64,000 nt of DNA from Muricoccus pecuniae. Lineage in GTDB: Bacteria; Pseudomonadota; Alphaproteobacteria; Acetobacterales; Acetobacteraceae. Both the position numbers and the translations under genes were made by a program. Numbering within the stretch: the stretch's first letter is position 1; each line of letters opens with the position of its first letter. The stretch lies in contig NZ_JACIJD010000010.1 of the NCBI RefSeq assembly GCF_014199205.1, positions 62,001 to 126,000 of the forward strand, read 5' to 3'. Shown here in pieces: positions 19,228-27,908 of this stretch. The notes beneath the pieces were generated by a model, which searched no databases, was not told the DNA's origin, and saw only the letters and a program-made list of their open reading frames with translations.

Positions 19228-21321
19228 TCAGCCAAGCGGCACAAGGCGCCAAGGGCCAGTCTTTGGAAGCACCCAGACCGCCCCATCCAGGCCGGGTTCC
19301 TCATCGAGGCGGGTCAGCTCCAGCTCGAGCTCGCCCGAGTTGTTGAGGTAGGTCTGCCAGAGGTCGTTGGCGAACAGGTAGAGCATGCCCGCCGGGCGCT
19401 CGCTCCGGATGAGGACGCTGTTTCCTTGCATCGTCAGGCTCTGCCCAACCGGCGCCAACTGGTTCAGCAAGAGCCTGGGGTCGCGCTTGAGCAGGTAGGC
19501 AAAGGCCAAGCCGAGCGGCAGTTCACGAAGCGGCCATCGCCGCGGCCCGGCAATCGTGGCGCAAAGGGCCATCCAGGGTGCGCCCCGAACACGCCTGCGC
19601 CAGCGCGCGCGCCACCGTGGGTCACCCGGCCGCTCCCCGGCGACGTTGCCCGCAGGTCCGCATGGCGGGCAACTGGCGTCGCGCCACAGGCCGCCGACCC
19701 ACCGCAGCCGGTAGTAGATCGGCCGATCGGGATCGCCCCGAAGGATGAGTCCCGTCCGGTCCCACTGCCGGTGTGCCTCGGCGCGGAAGGCCACCGTCTC
19801 TCCGGGACGAAGATCATGGAGATCGTGGCGTCCCGTCTTCGCGTGAACCCTTTGGGCTCGCTCGAAGACACTCCTGTGGACCGAGATGCCCGCACCAGTG
19901 GTTGGGGGCCCATCAAGGACTTGGGCCCAGCGCGGCCAGGTGCCTAGCCAGCTCCAGGATGGGCGACGCGACGTCTCGTCGTGGAGGCGTGCCATCGGAT
20001 CGGGCTTCAATGCCGCGAGAGTACCGGGCCTGACAGCCAGGTTGTGCCTCATGGCCCGCTCGAGCATCCATCCGAGGGTGATGTCGGACAGGCCAGTCTC
20101 CGGGTATCCGCCCCCGATGTCGGCGTGCGCGCCCCGGAACCAGACCTGCTCCAGGGTCTGCGTCCACCCGGAGCGGGTGCCCCCAGCCTTCCAGAACAGG
20201 GTTGGAAAGAAGGTGGCCCGACGCTCGTCCATGGCGAGCGCGTGGTAGACATGGCGGCAGTTCGGCATAGGGCTGGTGTTGAGTGCCCGGCTCTCGAATC
20301 CCTGGGGCTTGAACCACCATCCCCAGAGCGGCGCGCCCAGGGAGGCGACTGTGTCGAACACGCCCAGCATCTCTATGGGGACGTTTTGCCAAACGAACTC
20401 GTCCTGGACGGGTACGCCCGTGCTGCGGCTGTGCCCTATCCGGCCCCGGCGGGCTGAGTAGAGCGACACCAAGGCAGGCGCGCAGCGAAGGTTGGACGCC
20501 TTCAGGAGGCCGCAGGTGCGGATCACCCCGGCGATCGCGCGCGCTGTATAGGCACCGCGGGAGAAGCCAAAGATGTAGATGCGGTCGCCAGGACGGTACT
20601 GGCGGACAATCTCGGCGTAGCCGTCCAGGATATTCTCGCTAATGCCCGTGCCGGTCAGGCCTTCCCACGCCTGCCGGAGCCGCCCGGCTATGCCGAGCGC
20701 TGTTGCCAGTGGAGACAGCCACAACCACCCCGCCCACCGCTCCAAGGCGGCGCCTGCCCGGGCTGCGCGCGACGTGCCCGTGCCGACGCCCGGATCGTAC
20801 CAGATCGTTTGGGTCTCATCCTCGACCAGCGCCTGCCCGAGCTTCCAGATATTCGTTGCGGCAGGGTCGTCGGCGTCCGGTGGGCGGTTGCGGGTCCCAT
20901 CACACAGGATGACGATGCGGCGGCCATCCGATGGAGGGGCGGCCGGTAGGGGGGGCAGGGCCACCTCCGTTACGCCACCAGCGGTCAAGACCTCGCCCAT
21001 CTCCCGCACCTGCCGGAACACCTTCGCTACCCTCAGCGTGGCCAATAGTGACGCGGCTGCGGCTACGGCCGTTCCAAGCCAAAAAGGCACGCCGAGGATC
21101 GTGCCGAGCGAACCGGCGAGTGCTGCGGCGAGAAGGGCCAGTACGACGGCGATCGCGTATGCCTCGAAAACGCGCCGGTTCCGTCGCGAGGCGGGGATCT
21201 GCCAGATCGAGCCCCGGCGGCGCAGGACGACCTCGAGGGACTGCGTCGCCAACCAGGCGGAGGCCAGGACCAACCCCGCGCCGATCGCAGCGCGGCTTGC
21301 GAGGTCCAGGGCAGCGAACAT
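19228..21321 (-). CDS. Membrane-anchored DUF2235 alpha/beta hydrolase
   Basis: A 697-residue protein. Hydrophobic segments at about residues 7-27 and 52-95 anchor it in the membrane. A DUF2235 domain follows: RRIVILCDGTRNRPPDADDPAATN near 135-155, the nucleophile elbow IFGFSRGAYTARAIAG (GFSRG, near 250), and MLGVFDTVASLG. Later HADIGGGYPETGLSD supplies typical Asp/His catalytic candidates. DUF2235 enzymes include T6SS phospholipase effectors (Tle1) but many are uncharacterised. No VgrG, PAAR or adaptor genes are nearby, so a secreted effector role is unsupported. The following methyltransferase-HNH gene is probably cotranscribed. Confidence 0.8.
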   Translation of the reverse strand: MFAALDLASRAAIGAGLVLASAWLATQSLEVVLRRRGSIWQIPASRRNRRVFEAYAIAVVLALLAAALAGSLGTILGVPFWLGTAVAAAASLLATLRVAKVFRQVREMGEVLTAGGVTEVALPPLPAAPPSDGRRIVILCDGTRNRPPDADDPAATNIWKLGQALVEDETQTIWYDPGVGTGTSRAARAGAALERWAGWLWLSPLATALGIAGRLRQAWEGLTGTGISENILDGYAEIVRQYRPGDRIYIFGFSRGAYTARAIAGVIRTCGLLKASNLRCAPALVSLYSARRGRIGHSRSTGVPVQDEFVWQNVPIEMLGVFDTVASLGAPLWGWWFKPQGFESRALNTSPMPNCRHVYHALAMDERRATFFPTLFWKAGGTRSGWTQTLEQVWFRGAHADIGGGYPETGLSDITLGWMLERAMRHNLAVRPGTLAALKPDPMARLHDETSRRPSWSWLGTWPRWAQVLDGPPTTGAGISVHRSVFERAQRVHAKTGRHDLHDLRPGETVAFRAEAHRQWDRTGLILRGDPDRPIYYRLRWVGGLWRDASCPPCGPAGNVAGERPGDPRWRARWRRRVRGAPWMALCATIAGPRRWPLRELPLGLAFAYLLKRDPRLLLNQLAPVGQSLTMQGNSVLIRSERPAGMLYLFANDLWQTYLNNSGELELELTRLDEEPGLDGAVWVLPKTGPWRLVPLG

Positions 21322-21690
21322 GACCTAACTCCGTCAAACCGTGGCTGACGGTAGTGATACTCACAGCTACCCGCAAACACCGTTTCAAGTGTCACCCTGA
21401 CCAGCGTTAGGTCGGCGGCGTCATGCGCTGCAGTTCGACCATCATCGTCTTGCTACCACGCGACTGCGGTTATGCATGTCAGAGCCCAGCGTGCAGTGAA
21501 GCATGACGCGCAAGACTTGCCTTGCGGCCCGCGGGCCCAGCATCACTCAGCTCTGCCGGGTGCGGCAGGACGCGAACAGAGAAGTGCAGAAAGTGCATTC
21601 GCAATCAGGTTCACGTCGAAGATCTTCTTTGGCTTACGATACGAAATGGTATCCTCGGTGTAGGAGCACACCTGAGAGATAGGAAACATC
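21322..21690. other. Noncoding upstream region
   Basis: About 370 bases between the divergent DUF2235 gene and a 69-residue gene. No gene is supported. A short dyad GATAC-N6-GTATC at 21638-21653, about 40 bases before the 69-codon gene, may be a regulatory site. Nothing else was seen. Confidence 0.4.
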
Positions 21691-21900
21691 ATGAACGGCA
21701 CTCCCAAGTACGCGAAGGTCGCCCTGAAGATCAGCAAGACGGACAGCAGCGCGTTCGGCGTCGTCAACGCCGCACGCAAGGCGTTGCAGAAGGCTGGTGC
21801 TCCGCCAGCGGAGATCGAGACCTACATGAAGGAAGCGTTGTCCGGCGACTACAATCACGTGCTGAACACGACTGCGAGCTGGGTCGGGTTCAAGCACTGA
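21691..21900 (+). CDS. Small conserved-looking hypothetical protein (69 residues)
   Basis: A short ORF with AGGAAA before its ATG, encoding a soluble protein: KYAKVALKISKTDSSAFGV, then ARKALQKAGAPPAEIETYMKEALSGDYNHVLNTTASWVGF. Predicted alpha/beta with no membrane segment. It has the look of a small protein family common in plasmids and prophages, but I cannot name the family. It stands alone, convergent with the next minus-strand genes. Confidence 0.65.
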   Translation: MNGTPKYAKVALKISKTDSSAFGVVNAARKALQKAGAPPAEIETYMKEALSGDYNHVLNTTASWVGFKH

Positions 21901-22034
21901 ACTCGGTGTGACCTGAGACCGACAGGGGGGGCGGCAGCTGATCGCCGCTGCCCTCCTTTCGGCTAGCGCGGTGGGCGCACATGGTCACCAACATCAACCG
22001 GCGCCGTGCGCAGGTGCGTTCTGCCACTCTCCTC

Positions 22035-22394
22035 TCAGCGGTTCCCCTGCGGAACCTCGACAGCAACGGCGCGGTCCGGAAAGTGCTGGGACACCCAATC
22101 CTGAGCGTAGCTTGGGACAACGTACACCGTGAGCGCGTGGCCCTCCATGGTTACGGGCAGCGCCGCCCGATCGAACGCAGCGTGCGCCTTTCTGAGGAGG
22201 GCTTTCTCATCCTCTTGCACGCGTGGCTCCAACTGCAGGATGACCGCGACCTGATGAGGGAAGTCCGAAGCCGGGTGCACTGGCAGGAGGAGCACGACTT
22301 GTTCGATCTGGCCGGGGAACGCCTTCGCGGCCGCACTGGCGAAGTCACGCAGGCACGCCGCTCCGACGGACCCCACCGCTTCTTCGAGCGTCAT
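22035..22394 (-). CDS. Hypothetical protein, coupled to the HAD-like gene
   Basis: A 119-residue soluble protein whose ATG overlaps the stop of the upstream HAD-like gene (ATGA, 22391-22394). Contains VVLLLPVHPASDFPHQVAVILQLEP and LPVTMEGHALTVYVVPSYAQDWV, suggesting a compact alpha/beta fold. No family recognised. Coupling suggests it works with, or is dosed with, the HAD-like protein. Confidence 0.6.
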   Translation of the reverse strand: MTLEEAVGSVGAACLRDFASAAAKAFPGQIEQVVLLLPVHPASDFPHQVAVILQLEPRVQEDEKALLRKAHAAFDRAALPVTMEGHALTVYVVPSYAQDWVSQHFPDRAVAVEVPQGNR

Positions 22395-23185
22395 GAAGCC
22401 TCTCCCTCCTCCGCCGCGTCACGGCCGAGCAGTACGTGAAGGGAGTGGTCCCTCGCGCGCTTGCGCTCGGCGTGATCGGCGGCCGCAGACGTCAGGCGGC
22501 GTAGTGCTTCTTCGCGCTCGCCCTGGCTGAACAGGGCCGAGGGTCGTTGGCGCCGTGGCTCCCGGTCACCGGCGCCCTCCAGCCAGCGGCATGCCTCGAC
22601 CCGATCTCCTCCAAAAGCCTGGACGACCTGCTTCATGTCGTCCTCCGTTAGAGGGCCAACGCCAAGCCTTGCATCGACGCTGCCGAAGAACCGTACGGCG
22701 GCTGCTGCGTCTCGTGCCCCGAGCCCGTCCAGGCCGTCGGTCCTCAGGGTCGCGCCTGGCACGACGTTCTCGTCATCGAGCACGAGCCAGGTGCCGTAAT
22801 GCGCTATACCGTGCTCCTCGAGCCAGTAGGAGATGTCAGCGTTTTTGTCCGGTGATCCATGGCGGACCATGGGGCAAGCCCAATCCTCATGGAGCAGGGC
22901 GCCCGGCAAACCCTGGTCCAGGAGCTTGGTGCGGGTCAGCTCAGGGCCGACGGTGTACCGCCAGAAGCTGGCAACCACGACCTGCGCACCAGTTGCTTCG
23001 CAGATGCGGCCGACCAGAGCGACAGCGCAGGGATCAAAGACTACTTCGTGTCCGACCAGCTGCAGCGACTGCCACCTCGGCAAGCCCGCACTCATGGCCT
23101 GCAGATCCTGGTTGGCGGGCAGGAGCCAAGCGCGGCTGGAGAGCAGCACGCCGTCGATGTCGAGGAAGAGGACAGGCGGAGTCAT
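22391..23185 (-). CDS. HAD-like phosphatase-fold protein
   Basis: A 264-residue protein whose N terminus has HAD motif I VLFLDIDGVLLSS (residues 5-17, both Asp present), then VFDPCAVALVGRICEATGAQVVVASFWR with the motif II Ser/Thr position, and WLVLDDENVVPG as a plausible acidic motif IV. This resembles the HAD domain described from Swiss Army Knife RNA-repair proteins, but no ligase or kinase domain is attached. The C-terminal 90 residues are charged and helical. It is coupled to the 119-residue gene downstream. Its substrate is unknown. Confidence 0.65.
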   Translation of the reverse strand: MTPPVLFLDIDGVLLSSRAWLLPANQDLQAMSAGLPRWQSLQLVGHEVVFDPCAVALVGRICEATGAQVVVASFWRYTVGPELTRTKLLDQGLPGALLHEDWACPMVRHGSPDKNADISYWLEEHGIAHYGTWLVLDDENVVPGATLRTDGLDGLGARDAAAAVRFFGSVDARLGVGPLTEDDMKQVVQAFGGDRVEACRWLEGAGDREPRRQRPSALFSQGEREEALRRLTSAAADHAERKRARDHSLHVLLGRDAAEEGEAS

Positions 23186-23336
23186 CGCACCCGCTCCCAG
23201 CTTTCAGCGCGCGGCAGTGGCAGGTAGGCACGACAGCGAACCGAGAGGGCTCGCCTTACCAAGTTGTCCACGGCGCCCAGAGCGGAGCATGCAAGTTCGC
23301 GTCTGGGAGCCTCACTCGGATTGCACCAGGCGGGCT

Positions 23337-23621
23337 TCATAGTGGGGCCCTTCCTCCCCGGCGGCGCCGCACGTCTCGCCACCAGAGTTCAGCCAGCCCA
23401 AGCCCGTAGAAGGTGACGCCGCTGACGCCGAAGCCCGTCGTCACGACCCCAGCTGCCCACAAGAGGAGAATAACCGGAAGGGACCGGCCGCTGACCGTCG
23501 TGCCATCAAACGATGACATGGCGTGTTTGATGGCAGCGCCGCCTGCGCCCAGGCCAGCAAGAGCCGCGGCGGTCATGCGCACGATCATTGATGGGCCGAC
23601 CCATGGCTTGATGGCGACCAT
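23337..23621 (-). CDS. Small membrane protein (hypothetical)
   Basis: A 94-residue protein with two hydrophobic segments: MIVRMTAAALAGLGAGGAAI and LPVILLLWAAGVVTTGFGVSG. It ends in an Arg-rich cytoplasmic tail (WWRDVRRRRGGRAPL). GGAGG precedes the ATG at 23621, which decides the start over the GTG at 23645. No family recognised. It lies between the HAD-like gene and the 429-residue gene on the same strand. Confidence 0.5.
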   Translation of the reverse strand: MVAIKPWVGPSMIVRMTAAALAGLGAGGAAIKHAMSSFDGTTVSGRSLPVILLLWAAGVVTTGFGVSGVTFYGLGLAELWWRDVRRRRGGRAPL

Positions 23622-23744
23622 ACACGCCTCCGCATTGACGGCCACACGACTGTATCCAAGGTGAATGGCGGCAATGCCGCGCGCTGGTCGGTAGCCTCCT
23701 TACCGATGTCGGTGACCCGGACCCGGCGGACCCGCATCGCCATG

Positions 23745-25034
23745 CTAGTCGTCCGAGGTAGAGCGGTCGGCAGATGCCGCCTCGGCGCCGAGGCTGTCCA
23801 AAACCGCGCTCACGGCCCAGCAAGCAGCTCGCAAGCCCTCCTCACGCCCGGTGCCGCGGGCGGCTGCCGCTGCTGTGGTGAGCTGGGCACGCGCCGCCGA
23901 CGCGTGCATGCGGATAGTTTCGTTGGCTTCAGCGTTGATGGCTTCAGGTCCACGGTCCACTGCTTGCGTGTCACCGTTGCGGTCGTCCACGATCGCTTGC
24001 CTCGGCATGGCGGATGATATCCCGAGGAACTTGGCAAGCATGTCCGCGCATCCGTCAGAGCCGCCCTCACTAGCCATTTGGCGCATCACCTGGGCAACGC
24101 AGGGCTTCAGGCTGATCTGGAGCCCGCCGATTTCCCCATGGGTGGCGCTGACCAGGGCGCCTATTGACGGATGCCGTTCAGTGGGTCCCGCGACCAGATC
24201 CTCGCGCGAGTGCCAGCCGCCATCACTGTCGTAGATTCCCCAAGGGACAGGCGGCGCGGCGCTGGCGCCGTTCGAGCGCCGCCACCATTCGGGCGTCCCC
24301 GCGTCGTCGACCGGTCCACTGGCGCCCGTGACCGGATCGACGAGCGCGGCCATGCTGACCGCGAAGGCGACGGCGCCAGCCTGCGATGCCGCTCCCCTCA
24401 CGGAATCCCAGCCGACGACAAGCTGGCCCACGGCACCGTCACGCCACGCCTCAAGGCGGTCAAACTGCTCGGGCTTGTCGATGAAGGCCGAGAGGACGAC
24501 GTCGGCCACGTCTACCCACCCTGCGGGGACGTCAATATCCTTGCTCACGAGGCAGCTCCACCGGCGCCCAAGCAGGGTGAGCGCTTGCGGGCGGCCCGCG
24601 CCGATGGGCGCACGATAAGGTTCGAGGAAGCGGGCCGGAGCAGGCTTATGGCCATCCACCTCGTCGGGAGCGAGGATGAAGGTCTCACCATCACTGTTGA
24701 CCATCGGCCTGCCAGGCCTGCCCGAAAGAGAGCTCACGGCAAGGCTCATGTGAAAGGCGGCGTTCACCGCCCCGCGCACGAAATTGTCCTGGCCGATGAC
24801 ATAGCAATGCAGGCCACCACGTGGGAGCGACTGGATCCGCACTACCTGGAGGCGGTCCAGACCGGCCGCGCTGACGTGCCGATCGAGCACGCCAGAGAGC
24901 GCCAGGAGAATGGCAAACCAGCCGTCGCCGATCTCGGGTTTGAAGGGAGTCGAATCCTCTTCGGGGCGCCCAAGGGGATGCTCATAGAGGATTGGAAACC
25001 GCGATCGAAGGAGTTGCTCGAGTTCCGGTCGCAT
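23745..25034 (-). CDS. Hypothetical protein (429 residues)
   Basis: A soluble protein whose N terminus (MRPELEQLLRSRFPILY, then FKPEIGDGWFAILLALSG) resembles a short motif I know from many phage and plasmid hypothetical proteins (an acidic GDGWF unit). A middle part (GRRWSCLVSKDIDVPAGWVDV) and Ala-rich C-terminal helices have no match I recognise. Its ATG overlaps the stop of the upstream 159-residue gene by one base (TGATG), so they are coupled. The strong third-position GC supports coding. Confidence 0.65.
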   Translation of the reverse strand: MRPELEQLLRSRFPILYEHPLGRPEEDSTPFKPEIGDGWFAILLALSGVLDRHVSAAGLDRLQVVRIQSLPRGGLHCYVIGQDNFVRGAVNAAFHMSLAVSSLSGRPGRPMVNSDGETFILAPDEVDGHKPAPARFLEPYRAPIGAGRPQALTLLGRRWSCLVSKDIDVPAGWVDVADVVLSAFIDKPEQFDRLEAWRDGAVGQLVVGWDSVRGAASQAGAVAFAVSMAALVDPVTGASGPVDDAGTPEWWRRSNGASAAPPVPWGIYDSDGGWHSREDLVAGPTERHPSIGALVSATHGEIGGLQISLKPCVAQVMRQMASEGGSDGCADMLAKFLGISSAMPRQAIVDDRNGDTQAVDRGPEAINAEANETIRMHASAARAQLTTAAAAARGTGREEGLRAACWAVSAVLDSLGAEAASADRSTSDD

Positions 25035-25513
25035 CAGGATGCCCCCCGCCCGTCGCGCAGCAATCGGTACTGCTCGATGTTGGTCTCAAGGAAATGCGTG
25101 ACCGCGGCCGAGTCCTCGAGCGGCGGCGCCTCAAGCCTGAGGTGCCGGGCCATCTTGCACGCCGACAACCACATCGCGGCCGTGATCAGGTCTGTTGAGA
25201 CCGGCGGCAGCGGGATGGCAGCCGGGCTGTGAGGCGATATCAGGAAGGCGAACGCAATCCTTGCCTCGATGGTCGGCAAGGTGTCGGCGGTGACCTCGCG
25301 GCCCAGCGCGTACCGCCTCCCGCTCGCGGTCTCGGCTCGCCCAACTGCCGCATCGAGCCAGACGACCGGCGTACTCAAGACCCATGACAGGCCACCGGTC
25401 CCGGCGTGCTCGACCGCGAAGCCGAACAGGGCCTCGGAGCCGTCGCCGAGTTCGACGAGGCACCAGGGGTCCACCCGAGCATTCGACGTCCAGCCGTTGT
25501 CCGGGAGGGTCAT
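25034..25513 (-). CDS. Hypothetical protein (159 residues)
   Basis: First gene of the coupled pair with the 429-residue gene. Start chosen at the ATG of MTLPDNGWTSN (25513), with GGTTC and no strong ribosome site; a frame to 25540 exists. The N-terminal half (WCLVELGDGSEALFGFAVEHAG) looks like a small beta-rich domain with variable genes of mobile elements as likely relatives. The C-terminal half, AAMWLSACKMARHLRLEAPP then FLETNIEQYRLL, is helical. Function unknown. Confidence 0.6.
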   Translation of the reverse strand: MTLPDNGWTSNARVDPWCLVELGDGSEALFGFAVEHAGTGGLSWVLSTPVVWLDAAVGRAETASGRRYALGREVTADTLPTIEARIAFAFLISPHSPAAIPLPPVSTDLITAAMWLSACKMARHLRLEAPPLEDSAAVTHFLETNIEQYRLLRDGRGAS

Positions 25514-25733
25514 GCTTGGTTCCTTGCCCCCGAGTCGCATCCGACGTTTAGCCCTCTGGCGCAGCTTCTACCGCCCAGATGCTCCAAGAGCAAGTTTTAT
25601 GGCGGGATAGACGCCATATTTGGCGCCTCGAACGCCGGATACGTCGTCCCAAGGATTACTTGGCGATCAGGCTGGCTCACTTCACCGGGGTCGCCAGAAT
25701 AGCAAGCATGATCTCGACCCACTTGGCGCCTCC

Positions 25734-26039
25734 ATGATTCCTTATGGCCGTCTCATAGCGGCTGCTCGCGTTCTGGCAGGATGGAGCCAGACGGAGTTGT
25801 CGCAGGCGTCGGGTGTCTCGGAGAGGACGGTTCAGAGGCTTGAGAAGGGTGATCCGGGCGCGAGCATCGGAACCGTCGCGACCCTGCTGAAATCCTTGGA
25901 ACGGCGCGGAGTGGTGTTGGCCGGTAGCGACGGACGCATCCGCGGTGGCGTTCAGATCCTCAAGGAGACGGAGGTTGATCGCGAGCTCGAAGCGGAGATC
26001 GCTCGAGGCATCTCGGCGACCAAGAACAGCAGCACGTAA
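25734..26039 (+). CDS. XRE-family helix-turn-helix regulator
   Basis: A 101-residue protein with an N-terminal Cro/CI-type HTH: LIAAARVLAGWSQTELSQASGVSERTVQRLEKGDPGASIGTVATLLKSLE as one continuous domain (residues about 6-55), followed by a short tail GVQILKETEVDREL. Such small regulators often control neighbouring toxin, prophage or integrative-element genes. It is divergent from the coupled 159/429-residue genes, 220 bases apart, so these are its likely targets. Confidence 0.85.
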   Translation: MIPYGRLIAAARVLAGWSQTELSQASGVSERTVQRLEKGDPGASIGTVATLLKSLERRGVVLAGSDGRIRGGVQILKETEVDRELEAEIARGISATKNSST

Positions 26040-26094
26040 TCAGATTAAGAACGCCTCAAGTTGCCCGAAGTGGAGAGAATAAAGGAGAATCAGC

Positions 26095-26375
26095 AGCAAC
26101 GATTTATCGCGCTGTATGCCACGGCACTGATCAAGCCCTGGCGCTCGTGCTCACCTAAGTGGGCGCCCCGCGATGCAGGCCTTCCCCTACCACTTCGCCG
26201 TCATCTCCTGCCGCAGCATGTCCACCCCGCCCTCATGCTCGACGGCGCGGGCTGACACATCGCGGAGCACCTCATCGGCCCGCCAATGTCAGCCTCTTCT
26301 TCCGGCCGCCCTACGCCCCAGAACTGAAGCCCAGTGCGTGATGGTGGACCTCCTTCAACGGGAGTTCGCCGCCTA
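26095..26375 (+). mobile_element. Decayed IS630-type transposase remnant
   Basis: Pieces of the C-terminal DDE domain of an IS630-family transposase are scattered over the three forward frames: DQALALVL, AMQAF..HFA, HVHPALMLDGAG (the second catalytic Asp, followed by a stop where Trp is expected), HIAEHLI, NVSLFFRPPYAPEL (normally PPYSPELNP with the Glu nearby), and VDLLQREFAA. At least two frameshifts and two stops break it. No terminal inverted repeats or TA duplications were identified, so the limits are approximate. Confidence 0.65.
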
Positions 26376-27493
26376 GGCAGGCACCGCAGTCACATCGCTG
26401 CGTCGATACGAGACAGGAGACGCTTCCCTGAGGATGGACACTCTCCAGGCTCGGGTAACCGCTCTCCGCCGTCCGAGAATTCGCTTCATCGCCGACGAAG
26501 GTGGGACTTTGGGCGTCTTGCTCACCAGAGAAGACCACAAGGCAATGGAAGCGAAGCTGCGTTTTACGAGCAAGGTATTGCAGAGGAGCCGGAGAACCGC
26601 AGCACCGCACAGGCCACGAGTGACCCGGTGGCTCACACGCGCCGAAGCCGTTGATCCTCCGACCCCGAAAAGGTCACCTGACAAGCTAAGTACCCTTGAA
26701 GCTTGAGGCAGACACCGGACAAAATGCGGCTCTGATTTAACGAAAAGATCGATGGGAACGAAGCGCCGCCGGATGACCCGGCGGTGCCCCGTTTCCGTGC
26801 GCGGCCTATCCGTCCCCGGGGTCCGCGCGGAAAACATGGACCAGGTCCTAGTTGCTGGTCAACGCGGACGTAATGCGCCGATAGTCACGAATTCAGGCGT
26901 TGCGGCGCCGCGGATCGTTGCAAGCCGCTTCCCAGTCTGGCTGATCCGGCGATGGTGTGCACTCTAATCCAGACAGGTTATCTTTCTGGCCTGATTTCTT
27001 CGCGTCATACCGAGCGCGATGCTTTTGGGGGGCGGAGAGCCGCTAGCTAAACACAAAATCAGAGCGCTCGTCCAAACCAAGCTGGGTGGCTGCTTCAGCT
27101 TGTAAGCCCTAAACTTCTCCGTTTTCTGCACGTCGAAGATGGCCAAGATAATCCACGTCATGCCTTAGTCGGGCAGAGCCAAACCTACCTTGAAAGCGTG
27201 AGGGCGGGGAGGAACTCCTTGCGGTTGTAGCCCTCGGGGCCATGCCCCAGTGGGGCGGGCCTCACTACCCGGTCAAGCGCCCTCGAAAACCGGGGTAGCG
27301 AGAAACGGGCCGACGTTTGCCTACGGGGGCGGGCGACGGAGTTCCGAGGCTGCGAGAAATAGAAATGCGGAGCAGCCGCGAGATACGGCGCCCACTCCTG
27401 GAACGCAAACGGGAAAAACCATCGATTATGATCGGCGGCGCTGAAAGCTGCTCACCTGAAAAGACGAACCGCTTCTGCAGACCCGCGACCGAA
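26376..27493. other. Gene-poor stretch
   Basis: About 1.1 kb with no convincing gene. A 90-codon frame (26434-26706) includes IRFIADEGGTLGVLLTREDHKAME, faintly like a Phd-type antitoxin, but has no start signal and no toxin partner. The rest has stops in all frames. This, with the neighbouring IS remnant and repeat, looks like degenerated insertion DNA. Confidence 0.45.
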
Positions 27494-27759
27494 GGGGCTC
27501 CGCCCCGCCGCCGCAGACGGCGGCTCCCCGGGATATAGGGCACAGAAACGAGGAAACTGGGGCCCCGATATGACCGGATGCCGCGACAAAGAAAGGGAAC
27601 TTGGCCCAATTGCCGCTGTGAATGGTTGGAGAGGAGCGCGGACCGTGCGGCCGCCGACGCGAGAAGGGCGATGCAAACTGATACTTGGGACCAAAAACGC
27701 CGTTTCTGTGCTCTGTATCCCGGGGGAGCCGCCGTCTTCGGCGGCGGGGGCAGAGCCCC
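27494..27759. repeat. Inverted-repeat element (MITE-like), 57-59 base arms
   Basis: The left arm (27494-27550) and the right arm (27701-27759) are inverted copies of one sequence with few mismatches: both run GGGGCTC/T, a GC-rich core GCCGCCG..GACGGCGGCTCC, CCGGGATA and AGCACAGAAACG-like ends. They enclose about 150 bases without a gene. Each arm also contains its own small hairpin. Either a MITE-type element or a pair of REP-like dispersed repeats. Confidence 0.6.
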
Positions 27760-27785
27760 CTGCGGGAGGGAGCAATCTGTGAAAG

Positions 27786-27860
27786 TGGAGCGGACGACGA
27801 GATTCGAACTCGCGACATTCTGCTTGGAAGGCAGAAGCTCTACCCCTGAGCTACGTCCGC
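27786..27860 (-). tRNA. tRNA-Gly (anticodon UCC)
   Basis: The minus strand folds as a full cloverleaf. The acceptor is GCGGACG / CGTCCGC, the D-arm is GCTC...GAGC, the anticodon stem is TCTGC / GCAGA with loop CTTCCAA (anticodon TCC), and the T-arm is GCGAG TTCGAAT CTCGT. Discriminator T and an encoded CCA follow. It faces away from tuf and sits about 230 bases from the 3' fragment of another tRNA-Gly(UCC). It may therefore be the copy that keeps this tRNA in supply. Confidence 0.93.
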
Positions 27861-27879
27861 ATCTCTCGGTAGGGGGCCG

Positions 27880-27908
27880 TTGACCCGAGATGGTGCCCCT
27901 GATAGAGG
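27880..27908 (+). promoter_or_regulatory. Candidate promoter reading toward tuf
   Basis: TTGACC (27880-27885), 17-base spacer, TAGAGG (27903-27908). It lies inside the presumed integrated DNA, upstream of the tRNA-Gly fragment and tuf. It could drive tuf copy 1 if the original tRNA-operon promoter was separated by integration. Sequence match only. Confidence 0.35.

Noticed and set aside
19228-21321. T6SS lipase effector reading of the DUF2235 gene
   Set aside because: No VgrG, PAAR, adaptor or immunity gene nearby, and the protein carries its own N-terminal membrane helices.
26434-26706. 90-codon frame with a Phd-antitoxin-like stretch
   Set aside because: No ribosome site, no toxin partner, C-terminal half is low complexity, and the resemblance is limited to about 20 residues.
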